The position numbers and the translations under genes were made by a program. A DNA stretch of 64,000 nt, taken from positions 1 through 64,000 of the forward strand of contig NZ_JACHTF010000012.1 in the NCBI RefSeq assembly GCF_014145325.1, read 5' to 3'. Positions 1 through 8,242 of the stretch are shown piece after piece (position 1 is the stretch's first letter; every line of letters begins with the position of its first letter). Below the pieces are notes generated by a model, which saw only the letters and a list, made by a program, of their open reading frames with translations, did no database searches and was not told where the DNA came from. This DNA comes from Marilutibacter spongiae. GTDB lineage: Bacteria; Pseudomonadota; Gammaproteobacteria; Xanthomonadales; Xanthomonadaceae.

Positions 1-177
1 CTCCAGCTCCTTCAAGCGCTTTGCGTCGGGCACGCTCATGCCCCCGAACTTGCTCCGCCACAGGTAGTACGACGCCTCGCTGAAGCCGTGCTTGCGGCAC
101 AGCTCCTTGACCGGCAGCCCGGCCTCGACCTCACGCAGGAAGCCGATGATCTGCTCTTCGGAAAAGCGCTTCTTCAC
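1..177 (-). CDS. IS3-family transposase OrfA (N-terminal part, cut by window edge)
   Basis: OrfA is the small helix-turn-helix protein that binds IS ends. In IS3 elements it is usually joined to OrfB, the DDE catalytic part, by programmed frameshifting. The visible 59 codons start at a GTG preceded by GGAGATTGGAC and read KKRFSEEQIIGFLREVEAG, followed by the segment ELCRKHGFSEASYYLWRSKF. This is the typical helix-turn-helix of transposase family 8. The gene runs off the left edge, so neither OrfB nor the frameshift site can be seen. Family assignment is firm; the subgroup is not. Confidence 0.85.
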   Translation of the reverse strand, partial: MKKRFSEEQIIGFLREVEAGLPVKELCRKHGFSEASYYLWRSKFGGMSVPDAKRLKELE

Positions 178-241
178 GTCCAATCTCCTTACTCTGGGGA
201 ATTGGACTCCAGATCGCCGCGCTACTCAAAACCGGGGGGAC
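1..241 (-). mobile_element. End of an IS3-family insertion sequence (partial)
   Basis: The left edge carries the beginning of an IS3-family transposase gene, and the rest of the element lies outside the window. The non-coding stretch 178-241 upstream of the gene ends in the run CTCAAAACCGGGGGGAC, which looks like the G-rich terminal inverted repeat of IS3/IS407-type elements. The exact outer boundary and the target duplication cannot be fixed because the other end is not visible. Confidence 0.5.
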
Positions 242-452
242 GTCGCGATTTCCTTGCCGAGCCTAATCGATCCTGCCACGACCAATCCAACTGGTACTTG
301 CAAAGGGACGGCGCCCACGTTGTGATCCGAAGGGCTCACTGAGACTTCCACAATTGCGCTCCCGGGATTTGGAAGGGCTCGGCGCAAGGAAGGAGGGGCA
401 TGAGCCGCGTAAAGCCCTGCCGCCACGCATGCACACCCAACTGACGCTCGAC

Positions 453-869
453 TTATCGTCTCGTGCGTTCCTTAACACCTGCACTCGCATGCACGTGGGT
501 TGACAACTTCTCCGCAAGACGGGCGCGGGCACGCAACTTCGGCCCATCCGCCCAGCATATGAACCTGTAATCGACGACGTACATGATGATCGCAAGCGGG
601 ATGCACAGCAGGAAGTACAAATAGCCTTTTCCAGCCCATGCCATGTCCCGGAAGTAGGGGAGAACTGGCTTCAGTACGAGCGGCGTAAGCATGAACGAGA
701 CAAGGTAATAGAAGCAGAACAGGAGATACCTGTAGAAGTAGCGTCTCGCTATCCTCGGGCTCCGGATGGATTCGCTCGACAGCAGGAATCCCGCGACACG
801 GAGTCTTGCTGGGATTCCGCACGCGCCCGCAATCAATGTGTGGGCAACCAAGAGGGTTTTCATGTCCAT
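453..869 (-). CDS. Hypothetical membrane protein
   Basis: I do not recognise this 138-residue protein. It has a hydrophobic N-terminal stretch, an aromatic segment around RYFYRYLLFCFYYLVSF (about residues 43-59), and a further membrane segment, YLYFLLCIPLAIIMYVVDY, near residues 84-102, so two or three membrane spans are likely. The tail is basic. The ATG at 869 is chosen because AGGAAG lies seven bases upstream; an in-frame ATG at 932 would add 21 polar residues. It lies between an IS end and the xylan operon, with less G+C than its neighbours, and may be acquired or left over from a rearrangement. No function is proposed. Confidence 0.55.
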   Translation of the reverse strand: MDMKTLLVAHTLIAGACGIPARLRVAGFLLSSESIRSPRIARRYFYRYLLFCFYYLVSFMLTPLVLKPVLPYFRDMAWAGKGYLYFLLCIPLAIIMYVVDYRFICWADGPKLRARARLAEKLSTHVHASAGVKERTRR

Positions 870-1019
870 TTGATTGCTTCCTGCGTCCTTCGCCTTGCCT
901 GTGTACCGGCTGGAATTTTCTTCGGTCTTCAACTAGCAGGTGGATTTTCCGCTGTCCTTCCCAGCGAGGCGGGCAGTTCGAAACGACGGCAAGCATTATC
1001 GGCGGCATACGTCCCCTAC

Positions 1020-2060
1020 TCAATCGCCTGCCACGGTCTGAGCTGTCGACCGTGGCACGGAGATTCCTGCTTCGGTCTGCAGTACGGGCTTCATGCTGCC
1101 ATCGGGGTTGTACTGCAGGTGCTCGACGGTGACGGCGCGCCTGCCGATGGCGCCGTTCTGGTCGCCGATGGTGAGCGCGGCGTTGTGCAGGAACAGGTAC
1201 CAGTGGCCCTTGAACTCGACGATGCCGGGGTGGATGGTGAAGCTGTACTTGCCCGAGCCGGTGAGTTCGCCGCGGTAGGTCCAGGGGCCCTGGAGCGATG
1301 GCGCGGTGGCATAGGACACCTTTTCGTCGCGATGCGTGCTGCGGTCGAGCGAAGCGTAGGTCAGGTAGTAGAGCGTACCGCGCTTGTGCAGCCACGGACC
1401 TTCCTCGAAGTGCGGCGGCGTGATCTCGGTGATGTCGCCGTCGATCTCGATCATGTTGGGCTTGAGCCGCGCGATGTAGCACTGGCGGTTGCCCCAGGCG
1501 ATCCAGGTGGTGCCGTCCTCATCGGTGAACACGGTCGGGTCGATGTCTTCCCAGCTGTGCGTGCCCCGCGGCGTCATCGCGTTGGTGACGAGCGCCGAAC
1601 CCTTGGCGTCGACGAAGGGGCCGGTGGGGCTGTCCGACACCGCGACGGCGATGGCCTTGCCCGGCTGGGTGTCGTCGTGCTCGACGGCGGCGTAGAACCA
1701 GAACCGGCCGTCTTTCGCGATCGCCTGCGATGCCCAGGCATCGCCCTTGGCCCAGGCGAAGTCGGTGGCCTTCATGATCGGCCCGTGGTCCACCCAGGTC
1801 GCCATGTCCGTGGTCGAGTAGACCAGCCACTCGCGCATGTTGAACATCTCGTCGCGCTGGGCCTCGTCGTGGCCGACATACAGGTAGAGGCGATCGCCGA
1901 CGACCAGGGGCGCGGGGTCCGCGGTGAAGCGGTCGCGGAACAGCGGGTTGGAGCGCGGCGCCACGCTGTCCCGTGCCACGGCCGACAGCACGATCATGCT
2001 GGCCGCGATGGCGACCGTGGCGCGGAGGACCGGTAGCGCGGATCGGCGATTCAACTGCAT
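1020..2060 (-). CDS. GH43 glycoside hydrolase (exported)
   Basis: This 346-residue protein is probably an exo-acting beta-xylosidase or alpha-L-arabinofuranosidase working on xylo-oligosaccharides in the periplasm. An N-terminal signal peptide (about residues 1-30) is followed by a single five-bladed GH43 propeller. The three inverting-mechanism carboxylates fit Asp48 (FTADPAP, general base), Asp174 (DIDPTVF, pKa modulator) and Glu220 (EEGPWLHK, general acid). AAGGAG lies eight bases before the ATG. It is the last gene of the operon, 39 bases after the epimerase gene. Substrate specificity within GH43 cannot be read from sequence alone. Confidence 0.88.
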   Translation of the reverse strand: MQLNRRSALPVLRATVAIAASMIVLSAVARDSVAPRSNPLFRDRFTADPAPLVVGDRLYLYVGHDEAQRDEMFNMREWLVYSTTDMATWVDHGPIMKATDFAWAKGDAWASQAIAKDGRFWFYAAVEHDDTQPGKAIAVAVSDSPTGPFVDAKGSALVTNAMTPRGTHSWEDIDPTVFTDEDGTTWIAWGNRQCYIARLKPNMIEIDGDITEITPPHFEEGPWLHKRGTLYYLTYASLDRSTHRDEKVSYATAPSLQGPWTYRGELTGSGKYSFTIHPGIVEFKGHWYLFLHNAALTIGDQNGAIGRRAVTVEHLQYNPDGSMKPVLQTEAGISVPRSTAQTVAGD

Positions 2061-2099
2061 GGTGACGCTCCTTGTGAAGGCTGCAGGCGGGCGGGCCTG

Positions 2100-2948
2100 T
2101 CACCCGCTGTGTTCAAGGCGCCACGACAGTTCGAAGGCCAGGTCCACCCGCTGGCCGGGCGACAGGACGCGGGGCGCCAGGTTGAAGGCGTCGGGCGGTC
2201 CGGTCTGCGGTTCCACGCAGGTGGCGGACGGGTCGCCGTCGTAGACGACCCAGTGATCGGTGTCGGCGCGCAGGGCCAGGCGCTGGCCCTCGCGTTCGAG
2301 GACGATGGTGTCGTGGGCGATGAAGCAGTCGTCCCATGGGCCGGGCCCGGGCGCCACCGGGGGCGCGGTCGTGATGCCGGACGCGTCGCGCGGGTACATC
2401 GCCTCCGGTGCGAACACCAGCCGCTCCGGTTTGCGGAACCACGGATGCCAGCCCAGGGCGGCCGGCATTGCATGGTCCCCGGCCTGCACCGACAGCGCCA
2501 GTTGCAGCGAGGCATCGCCCAGCGTCACCGACTGCGTGGCGATGCCGCCGAAGGGCCAGTAGTCGTCGCGCGGCAGGGACAGGGACAGCCGTGCCTGCCG
2601 CGGATCATGCGCGTCGACCTGCCAGGGGCGCGAGTAGCCGATCCCGTGGATGGCGTGCGCGCCGAAGTTGCGCCGCAACTGGTGGCTGCGGCCCCCGTGT
2701 TCGAAGCGCCCTCCCCTCAGGCGGCCCGCCCAGGGCAGCATCGGATAGCAGCCCCATGCGATCGTCGCGGGCGCCTCTTCCGGGCCCAGCAGCCAGTCCA
2801 CGCCGGCGAACCTGATCTGCGCGAGGCGGCCCCCGGCCTCCGGTGCCAGGGCGACCTCCAACGGGCCGTGCCGCAACCAGTGCAACCGCCCCGGCGCCAT
2901 CGGGGCCATCGCATCGTCCCAGGCGGCGCGGGACGCGTCAGCCGCCAT
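2100..2948 (-). CDS. Aldose 1-epimerase (mutarotase family)
   Basis: It interconverts alpha and beta anomers of free sugars, here probably the xylose or arabinose set free by the operon's hydrolases, so that isomerase and transporters receive the right anomer. The 282-residue beta-sandwich has the expected family landmarks: a His in NFGAHAIHG (about residue 95-99), the GWHPWF motif with the second active-site His, and a Glu in CVEPQTG near the C terminus as likely base. There is no signal peptide, so it is probably cytoplasmic. Its start overlaps the end of the preceding GH43 gene by 11 bases, indicating translational coupling. Confidence 0.88.
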   Translation of the reverse strand: MAADASRAAWDDAMAPMAPGRLHWLRHGPLEVALAPEAGGRLAQIRFAGVDWLLGPEEAPATIAWGCYPMLPWAGRLRGGRFEHGGRSHQLRRNFGAHAIHGIGYSRPWQVDAHDPRQARLSLSLPRDDYWPFGGIATQSVTLGDASLQLALSVQAGDHAMPAALGWHPWFRKPERLVFAPEAMYPRDASGITTAPPVAPGPGPWDDCFIAHDTIVLEREGQRLALRADTDHWVVYDGDPSATCVEPQTGPPDAFNLAPRVLSPGQRVDLAFELSWRLEHSG

Positions 2949-3975
2949 AGGGATCGATCGTGCGGATGCGACCGTCCGACTCGTGGTGCAGGACCGTGCA
3001 CTTGGCCGAGCGCAGATGCGTCACGCCGCCCGAGTGCAGGGCGTCGTGGTAGAAGAGATACCACTGCCCGTCGAAGGCGCAGATCGAATGGTGGGTGGTC
3101 CAGCCGACCACCGGCTTCAGGATCACGCCGCCATAGGTGAAGGGCCCATAGGGACTGTCGCCAACGGCGTAGCACAGCAGGTGGGTGTTGCCGGTGGAGT
3201 ACGACAGGTAATAGCGGCCGTCGTGCTTGTGCACCCAGGGGCCTTCGAAGAAGCGCCGGGCATGATCGTCCGCCCGCAGGGGATGGCCTGCCTCGTCGAG
3301 GATCACCACCTCGCGTGTCGGCTCGGCCAGGGTCGTCATGCCGGGATCCAGGCGCGCGACCCGGGGCCCGAGCGCGGGAGCGGCGCCGACGGGCTCCTCG
3401 TGCGAGGCGTCAAGGCGGTTGTCGCGGTACTTCTGCAACTGCCCGCCCCAGATGCCGCCGAAGTACAGGTAGTGCGCCCCGTCCTCGTCCTCGAACACCG
3501 CCGGGTCGATCGAATAGGCGCCCGGGATCGGCTCGGGCTCCGCGCGGAACGGCCCTTCCGGACGTTCGGCGATGGCGACGCCGATGCGGAACATGCCCCC
3601 GGGGTCCTTGGCGGGGAAGTACAGGTAGTACCGCCCATCGCGCGTGGCCGCGTCCGGCGCCCACATCTGGCGGTCCGCCCAGGGCACGTCGCGCACGTGC
3701 AGGGCCAGCCCGCAATCGACGGCGTCGCCGTCCGGCGCGTCCATCCTCAGCACGTGGTAGTCCTGCATGCCGAAATGCCCGCCCTCGTCGTCGAAGGGCG
3801 CGCCGCCGTCGATGTCGTGGGAGGGGTAGATGTACAGCCGGCCCTCGAACACGTGGGCGGAGGGATCGGCGGTATAGATGTGGGTCACCAGCGGCCGGGA
3901 GATCGCGCGGGCGGCCAGCGCCTCCAGGCAGGGGGTCGATTCAAGGGCGGCGTCGTGGTCGAGCGTGTCGGTCAT
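2938..3975 (-). CDS. GH43 glycoside hydrolase (cytoplasmic type)
   Basis: This 345-residue GH43 enzyme resembles family members acting as alpha-L-arabinofuranosidase or beta-xylosidase on short oligosaccharides. Candidate catalytic carboxylates lie in YTADPSAHVF (Asp near residue 37), YSIDPAVFEDEDG and FFEGPWVHKHDG. No signal peptide is visible, unlike the other two GH43 proteins of this operon, which suggests it works in the cytoplasm on sugars brought in by the adjacent symporter. The ATG at 3975 has GAGGAG eight bases upstream; a GTG at 3996 overlapping the symporter stop is an alternative start. It overlaps the epimerase gene downstream. Confidence 0.87.
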   Translation of the reverse strand: MTDTLDHDAALESTPCLEALAARAISRPLVTHIYTADPSAHVFEGRLYIYPSHDIDGGAPFDDEGGHFGMQDYHVLRMDAPDGDAVDCGLALHVRDVPWADRQMWAPDAATRDGRYYLYFPAKDPGGMFRIGVAIAERPEGPFRAEPEPIPGAYSIDPAVFEDEDGAHYLYFGGIWGGQLQKYRDNRLDASHEEPVGAAPALGPRVARLDPGMTTLAEPTREVVILDEAGHPLRADDHARRFFEGPWVHKHDGRYYLSYSTGNTHLLCYAVGDSPYGPFTYGGVILKPVVGWTTHHSICAFDGQWYLFYHDALHSGGVTHLRSAKCTVLHHESDGRIRTIDPYGG

Positions 3976-3992
3976 CGGTAGGGCTCCTCGTG

Positions 3993-5543
3993 TCACGACG
4001 CCGTCCCGGCGGCGCGCCGGCGCTCGCCCAGTTCGCGTTCGATGCGCGCCTCCATGCGCTTGTCGATCTCATAGGTGAAAAGCAGCGCCACGGCGACCAG
4101 GAAGGGGATCGCGCTGTAGACGCTCACGGTCATGCGGATGCCATCGACGACCGCCGTCGACTGCTGGTCCGCGTCGGGCACGTAGCCGTAGTGCGCGAGG
4201 ATGCCCGCGACCAGGGCGCCGCCCACGCTGAGCCCGATCTTCAGGCCGCAGAGCATGGCCGAGAAGACGATCGCAGTGGCGCGGCGACCGTTCTTGAGCT
4301 CGGAGTAGTCGGCGACGTCGGCGATCATCGCCCACAGCAGCGGGATCGTGATGCCGTAGCAGAAGCCATGCAGCATGAACGCGCCGAACACCATCGGGAC
4401 CGCGGTCGGCGGGAACGCGTAGAACGCCAGCAGGAACAGCGTGGACGCGAACAGCGCCCCGCCGAACACGTCGCGCTTGCCGAAGCGATCGGCCAGCCGG
4501 CGCGACACGCCGATGCCCAGGATCATGCAGATGATGCCGCTGCCGTTGAACAGGCTGAAGGCCGAGGTCGCCGGGTCCTCCGGCCACTGGAAACCCGCCA
4601 GGCCCATGCCGGTGAGCGCGGCGTTGAGCGCGTCGATCATGCCGTTGAAGCCGGTGTCCTGCAGGAAGCCGGCCAGGGCCGCCTCGCTCATGTAGTACTG
4701 GAAGTAGTAGATGTACGTGCCGCCCTTCAGCGCCAGGTTGGCGAAGACCAGGATCGTCAGCGCCAGCATGACCTGCCACGGCCGGTTGGCGACCAGGTCC
4801 GAGAGGTCCTGCAGCACGCCGCCGGACTGCGCCTTCGTCGGCACGATGCGCTCGCGGGTGGTGGCGAAGGTGATCAGGAAGAACACCGTGCCCACCACGG
4901 CAAACACGGTCATCACCCGCTCGAAGCCCTGCACGCGGTCGCCGTCGCCGAGGATCAGCACCAGGGGCATCAGCAGTACCTGGATGATGAACTGCGCGAT
5001 CATCACCGCGACGAAGCGGTAGGCCGACAGGCTGTTGCGCTGGCTCATGCTGCCGGTCAGCACGCCGCTGAGCGCGGAGTACGGGAGGTTGTTGGCCGCG
5101 TAGACCAGGACCAGCAGGGCGTAGGTGACCAGCGCGTACGCCACCTTGCCGCCCTCGCCCAGGTCCGGCGTGGTGAAGGCCAGCAGCGACAGCACGCCGA
5201 ACGGGACCGCGGTGAACAGGATCCAGGGGCGGAAGCGACCCCAGCGCGTCGCCGTGCGGTCGGCCAGGATGCCGATCATCGGCGTGAACAGGAACGCGCC
5301 GAGCATGCCGACCACGAAGATGATGGTCGCCGCGGTCGATGCCGGCAGGCGGTAGACATCGGTGTAGAAGAACGCGAGGTAGGTCACCAGCGTCTGGAAG
5401 ATCAGGTTCGCCGCCAGGTCGCCGAGGCTGTAGCCCAGCTTTTCCCGGATCGACAAGGTGTGGTCGGTGCTGGCCATGCGAGCGAGGTCCGGGCTGTCGT
5501 CGGTGGAAGGGCGCGTGGCGGTGGCGGTGGCGGTCGGGTTCAT
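3993..5543 (-). CDS. GPH-type sugar:cation symporter (MFS fold)
   Basis: This is an inner-membrane carrier of the glycoside-pentoside-hexuronide:cation symporter family, likely importing xylosides, arabinosides or (methyl)glucurono-oligosaccharides. It has 516 residues with about twelve membrane segments. The family-typical start EKLGYSLGDLAANLIFQ lies near residues 33-49, LADRTATRWGRFRPW near residues 95-110, and a conserved cytoplasmic-loop segment is ADVADYSELKNGRRATA. A larger than usual loop lies in the middle (around GFLQDTGFNGMID). Its ATG overlaps the stop of the GH3 gene in an ATGA, and the GH43 gene follows at once, so import and hydrolysis are co-translated. Confidence 0.88.
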   Translation of the reverse strand: MNPTATATATRPSTDDSPDLARMASTDHTLSIREKLGYSLGDLAANLIFQTLVTYLAFFYTDVYRLPASTAATIIFVVGMLGAFLFTPMIGILADRTATRWGRFRPWILFTAVPFGVLSLLAFTTPDLGEGGKVAYALVTYALLVLVYAANNLPYSALSGVLTGSMSQRNSLSAYRFVAVMIAQFIIQVLLMPLVLILGDGDRVQGFERVMTVFAVVGTVFFLITFATTRERIVPTKAQSGGVLQDLSDLVANRPWQVMLALTILVFANLALKGGTYIYYFQYYMSEAALAGFLQDTGFNGMIDALNAALTGMGLAGFQWPEDPATSAFSLFNGSGIICMILGIGVSRRLADRFGKRDVFGGALFASTLFLLAFYAFPPTAVPMVFGAFMLHGFCYGITIPLLWAMIADVADYSELKNGRRATAIVFSAMLCGLKIGLSVGGALVAGILAHYGYVPDADQQSTAVVDGIRMTVSVYSAIPFLVAVALLFTYEIDKRMEARIERELGERRRAAGTAS

Positions 5544-8242
5544 TCCTGCGCCGCCTCCACCTTGAAGGTCGCATGGACCCGTGCATCGGCACTGGAGCCG
5601 CCCAGGCGGACCTCGTAGGCACCGGGCGCGACCGCGTAGTCGTCGCGCGACGCGTCGTAGCGGCGCAAGGCCTGCCGCGGCTCCAGCTCGAACTCGACGG
5701 TCCGCTGCTCGCCGGGGGCCAGGTGGATGCGCTGGAACCCGCGCAGCTCCTGCAGTGAATCGCCGGGGGCCGGACGCACGGGTCGCACGTAGAGCTGGAC
5801 CACCTCGTCGCCGGCGCGCTGGCCGGCGTTGGCCACGTCCACCTGCACGCGCAGGCGCCCGTCGGCCGCGACCTCCTGCGCGCTTGTGCGCAGGTTGCGG
5901 TAGTCGAAGCGCGTGTACGAGAGGCCATGGCCGAAGGGATAAAGCGGCGTGCCGCGGAAGTAGCGGTAGGTGCGGCCCTCCATCGCGTAATCGTCGAACG
6001 CCGGCATCGCCTCGTCGGCCTTGTAGAACGTGACCGGGAGGCGCCCGCCGGGATTGGTGTCGCCGAACAGCACCTCGCCCACGGCGGTGCCGCCGCGCTG
6101 GCCGGGGTACCAGCTCATCAGGATGGCCGGAAGGGTCGCGTCCGCCCAGTCGACCGCGAGCGCGGAGCCACCGGTCAGCACCAGCACCACGGGCTTGCCC
6201 GTGGCCTGCAGGGCTTCCAGCAGCGTGCGCTGCGTCGCGGGCAGGCGCAGGTCGGTGCGATCGCCGCCGGCGAAGCCCGGATAGCTGACCGTCATTTCCT
6301 CGCCTTCGACGTCGCCGGTGAGGCCGCCGACGAACACCACCGCGTCCGCGTCGCGGGCGAGTTCCAGGGCTTCCTCGAACGGCGGCTTCGCGCCGGGCAT
6401 GCGCCACGCCAGGCGCACTGCGGCGTCACGCTGGTCATCGTAGTACTCCAGGCGCAGGTCGTAGGCGCGCCCGGCTTCCAGCTCGACGTCCACGCCGTCG
6501 CCACTCAGGCGATCGGCCTGGGTCCACCGTTCGAGCACCCGCTTGCCGTCCAGGTACAGCCGGTAGCCGTCGTCGGCCGCGACTTCGAGCCGGTAGCGGC
6601 CCGAGACCGGCGGCAGCAGCTGGCCGCTCCAGCGGATGCCGAAGCCATCGTCCGGGACATCCTGCCCCGGCGCGGCTTCGCCACGCGCCAGCAGGTTGTC
6701 GGTCGGCGACCCGCGGTCCCAGCGGAAGCCGATGCGCGCGTCGGTACGCACGAGGGCCGGGGTGCCCGTCAGCTCGCGGTTCCTGAAGTATTCGCCACGC
6801 AGGCCGCGCTCGCTGGAGCCGGCCGACGGACGCAGGTAGGCGGTGTCGATCAGCGGCGTGGCCGCCGGGCCGTCGCGCCCTTCCACCAGGTCGACGCCGC
6901 GCGCATAGCTGACGTCGACGGAGCCCGCGGCGTCGCGGATGCCCTGCAGGATCGTCACCGGGGCGGCCGGCGTGCCGTAGTAGTTGCCGAGCAGCGCCAT
7001 CGTGTCGTCCGCGGTGGGCCCGATCACGGCGATGCGCTTGAGCTCGCGCGAGAGCGGCAGCACGCCGTCGTTCTTCAGCAGCACGAGGGAATCCCGCGCG
7101 GCCTCCAGTGCCAGCGCGTCGTGCGCGGGAGCCTGGTTCACCGAGTACGGGATCCTCGCCCAGCGCACGCGCTCGGGCGGATCGAACATGCCCAGCCGCA
7201 TCCGCGCGGCGAACAGCCGCGTCACCGACGCGTCGATCTCGGCTTCGCTGACGAGGCCCTTGCGCACCGCCTCGGGGAGGGTGGCGTATTCTTCGCCACA
7301 TTCGAGCTCGGTACCGCTTTTCACCGCCAGCGCTGCCGCTTCTTCGCGCGTTTCCACGATGCGGTGGTGCTTCCACACGTCGACGATGGCCCAGCAGTCG
7401 GAGACCACGTAGCCCTCGAACCCCCAGTCGCGGCGCAGCACGTCCTGCAGCAGGTACTGGCTGGCGCTCGCGGATTCACCGTACACCCGGTTGTACGCGC
7501 CCATCACCGCGTCCACGTCGCCCTCCTTCACCAGGGCCTCGAAGGCCGGGAAGTAGGTGTCGTAGAGGTCGCGCCTGCTGGGCCGCGCATCGAAATGGTG
7601 GCGGTCGGCCTCCGGCCCGCTATGGACGGCGAAGTGCTTGGCGGTCGCGTCCAGCTTGCGATAGACCGGATCGTCGCCCTGCAGGCCCTGGACGAAGGCC
7701 ACGCCCATGCGCGCGGTGAGGTAGGGATCCTCGCCGTAGGTCTCCTGTCCCCGGCCCCAGCGCGGATCCCGGAAGATGTTGATGTTCGGCGACCAGAAGG
7801 TCAGGCCCTCGTAGCGCCCGTGCGAACCGTCGCGGATGAACTGGTGGTGCTTGGCGCGGGCCTCGTCGCTGATGGTCGTGGCGACCCGCCCCATCAGCGG
7901 TACGTCGAAGGTCGCCGCCAGGCCGATGGCCTGCGGGAACACCGTGGCCTGTCCGGCCCGGGCCACGCCGTGCAGGGCCTCGTTCCACCAGTCGTACGCC
8001 GGCACGCCCAGGCGTTCGATCGCCGGCGCGGCGTTCTGCATCTGCGCGACCTTCTCCTCCAGCGTCATCTCGGCGACCAGCGAGGCGGCGCGGTCCTCGA
8101 AGCTTCGCGAGGGGTCGAGCCAGGCCTCTTCTCCGCCAGCCTGCGCGGAGGTGGCGAACAGCAGCGCGATGCCCAGCGCAGTGGCGCGCAGGCCGGAAGC
8201 CGCACGCGGCGCCGCTGGAATGCATGGGTTCGTGTCCATCAT
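5540..8242 (-). CDS. GH3 beta-xylosidase/beta-glucosidase with PA14 domain
   Basis: This is a retaining exo-glycosidase of 900 residues that, from its operon, most likely releases xylose from xylo-oligosaccharide ends. Signal peptide about residues 1-35 (ending TSAQA); GH3 N-terminal barrel about 55-340 with the Lys-His pair at 202-203 and nucleophile Asp282 in VVSDCWAI; C-terminal alpha/beta sandwich split by a PA14 lectin-like insert (about 475-625, GLRGEYFRNRELTG to DGYRLYLDG); fibronectin-III-like end domain with the YPFGHGLSYT landmark. PA14 inserts sit over the active site in this family and affect chain-length choice. Expected location is the periplasm. Confidence 0.93.
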   Translation of the reverse strand: MMDTNPCIPAAPRAASGLRATALGIALLFATSAQAGGEEAWLDPSRSFEDRAASLVAEMTLEEKVAQMQNAAPAIERLGVPAYDWWNEALHGVARAGQATVFPQAIGLAATFDVPLMGRVATTISDEARAKHHQFIRDGSHGRYEGLTFWSPNINIFRDPRWGRGQETYGEDPYLTARMGVAFVQGLQGDDPVYRKLDATAKHFAVHSGPEADRHHFDARPSRRDLYDTYFPAFEALVKEGDVDAVMGAYNRVYGESASASQYLLQDVLRRDWGFEGYVVSDCWAIVDVWKHHRIVETREEAAALAVKSGTELECGEEYATLPEAVRKGLVSEAEIDASVTRLFAARMRLGMFDPPERVRWARIPYSVNQAPAHDALALEAARDSLVLLKNDGVLPLSRELKRIAVIGPTADDTMALLGNYYGTPAAPVTILQGIRDAAGSVDVSYARGVDLVEGRDGPAATPLIDTAYLRPSAGSSERGLRGEYFRNRELTGTPALVRTDARIGFRWDRGSPTDNLLARGEAAPGQDVPDDGFGIRWSGQLLPPVSGRYRLEVAADDGYRLYLDGKRVLERWTQADRLSGDGVDVELEAGRAYDLRLEYYDDQRDAAVRLAWRMPGAKPPFEEALELARDADAVVFVGGLTGDVEGEEMTVSYPGFAGGDRTDLRLPATQRTLLEALQATGKPVVLVLTGGSALAVDWADATLPAILMSWYPGQRGGTAVGEVLFGDTNPGGRLPVTFYKADEAMPAFDDYAMEGRTYRYFRGTPLYPFGHGLSYTRFDYRNLRTSAQEVAADGRLRVQVDVANAGQRAGDEVVQLYVRPVRPAPGDSLQELRGFQRIHLAPGEQRTVEFELEPRQALRRYDASRDDYAVAPGAYEVRLGGSSADARVHATFKVEAAQE

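Noticed and set aside
3315-5618. 767-codon plus-strand open frame opposite the GH43 and symporter genes
   Set aside because: Arg/Ala/Gly/His-rich shadow of known enzymes on the other strand; no motif and no start site.
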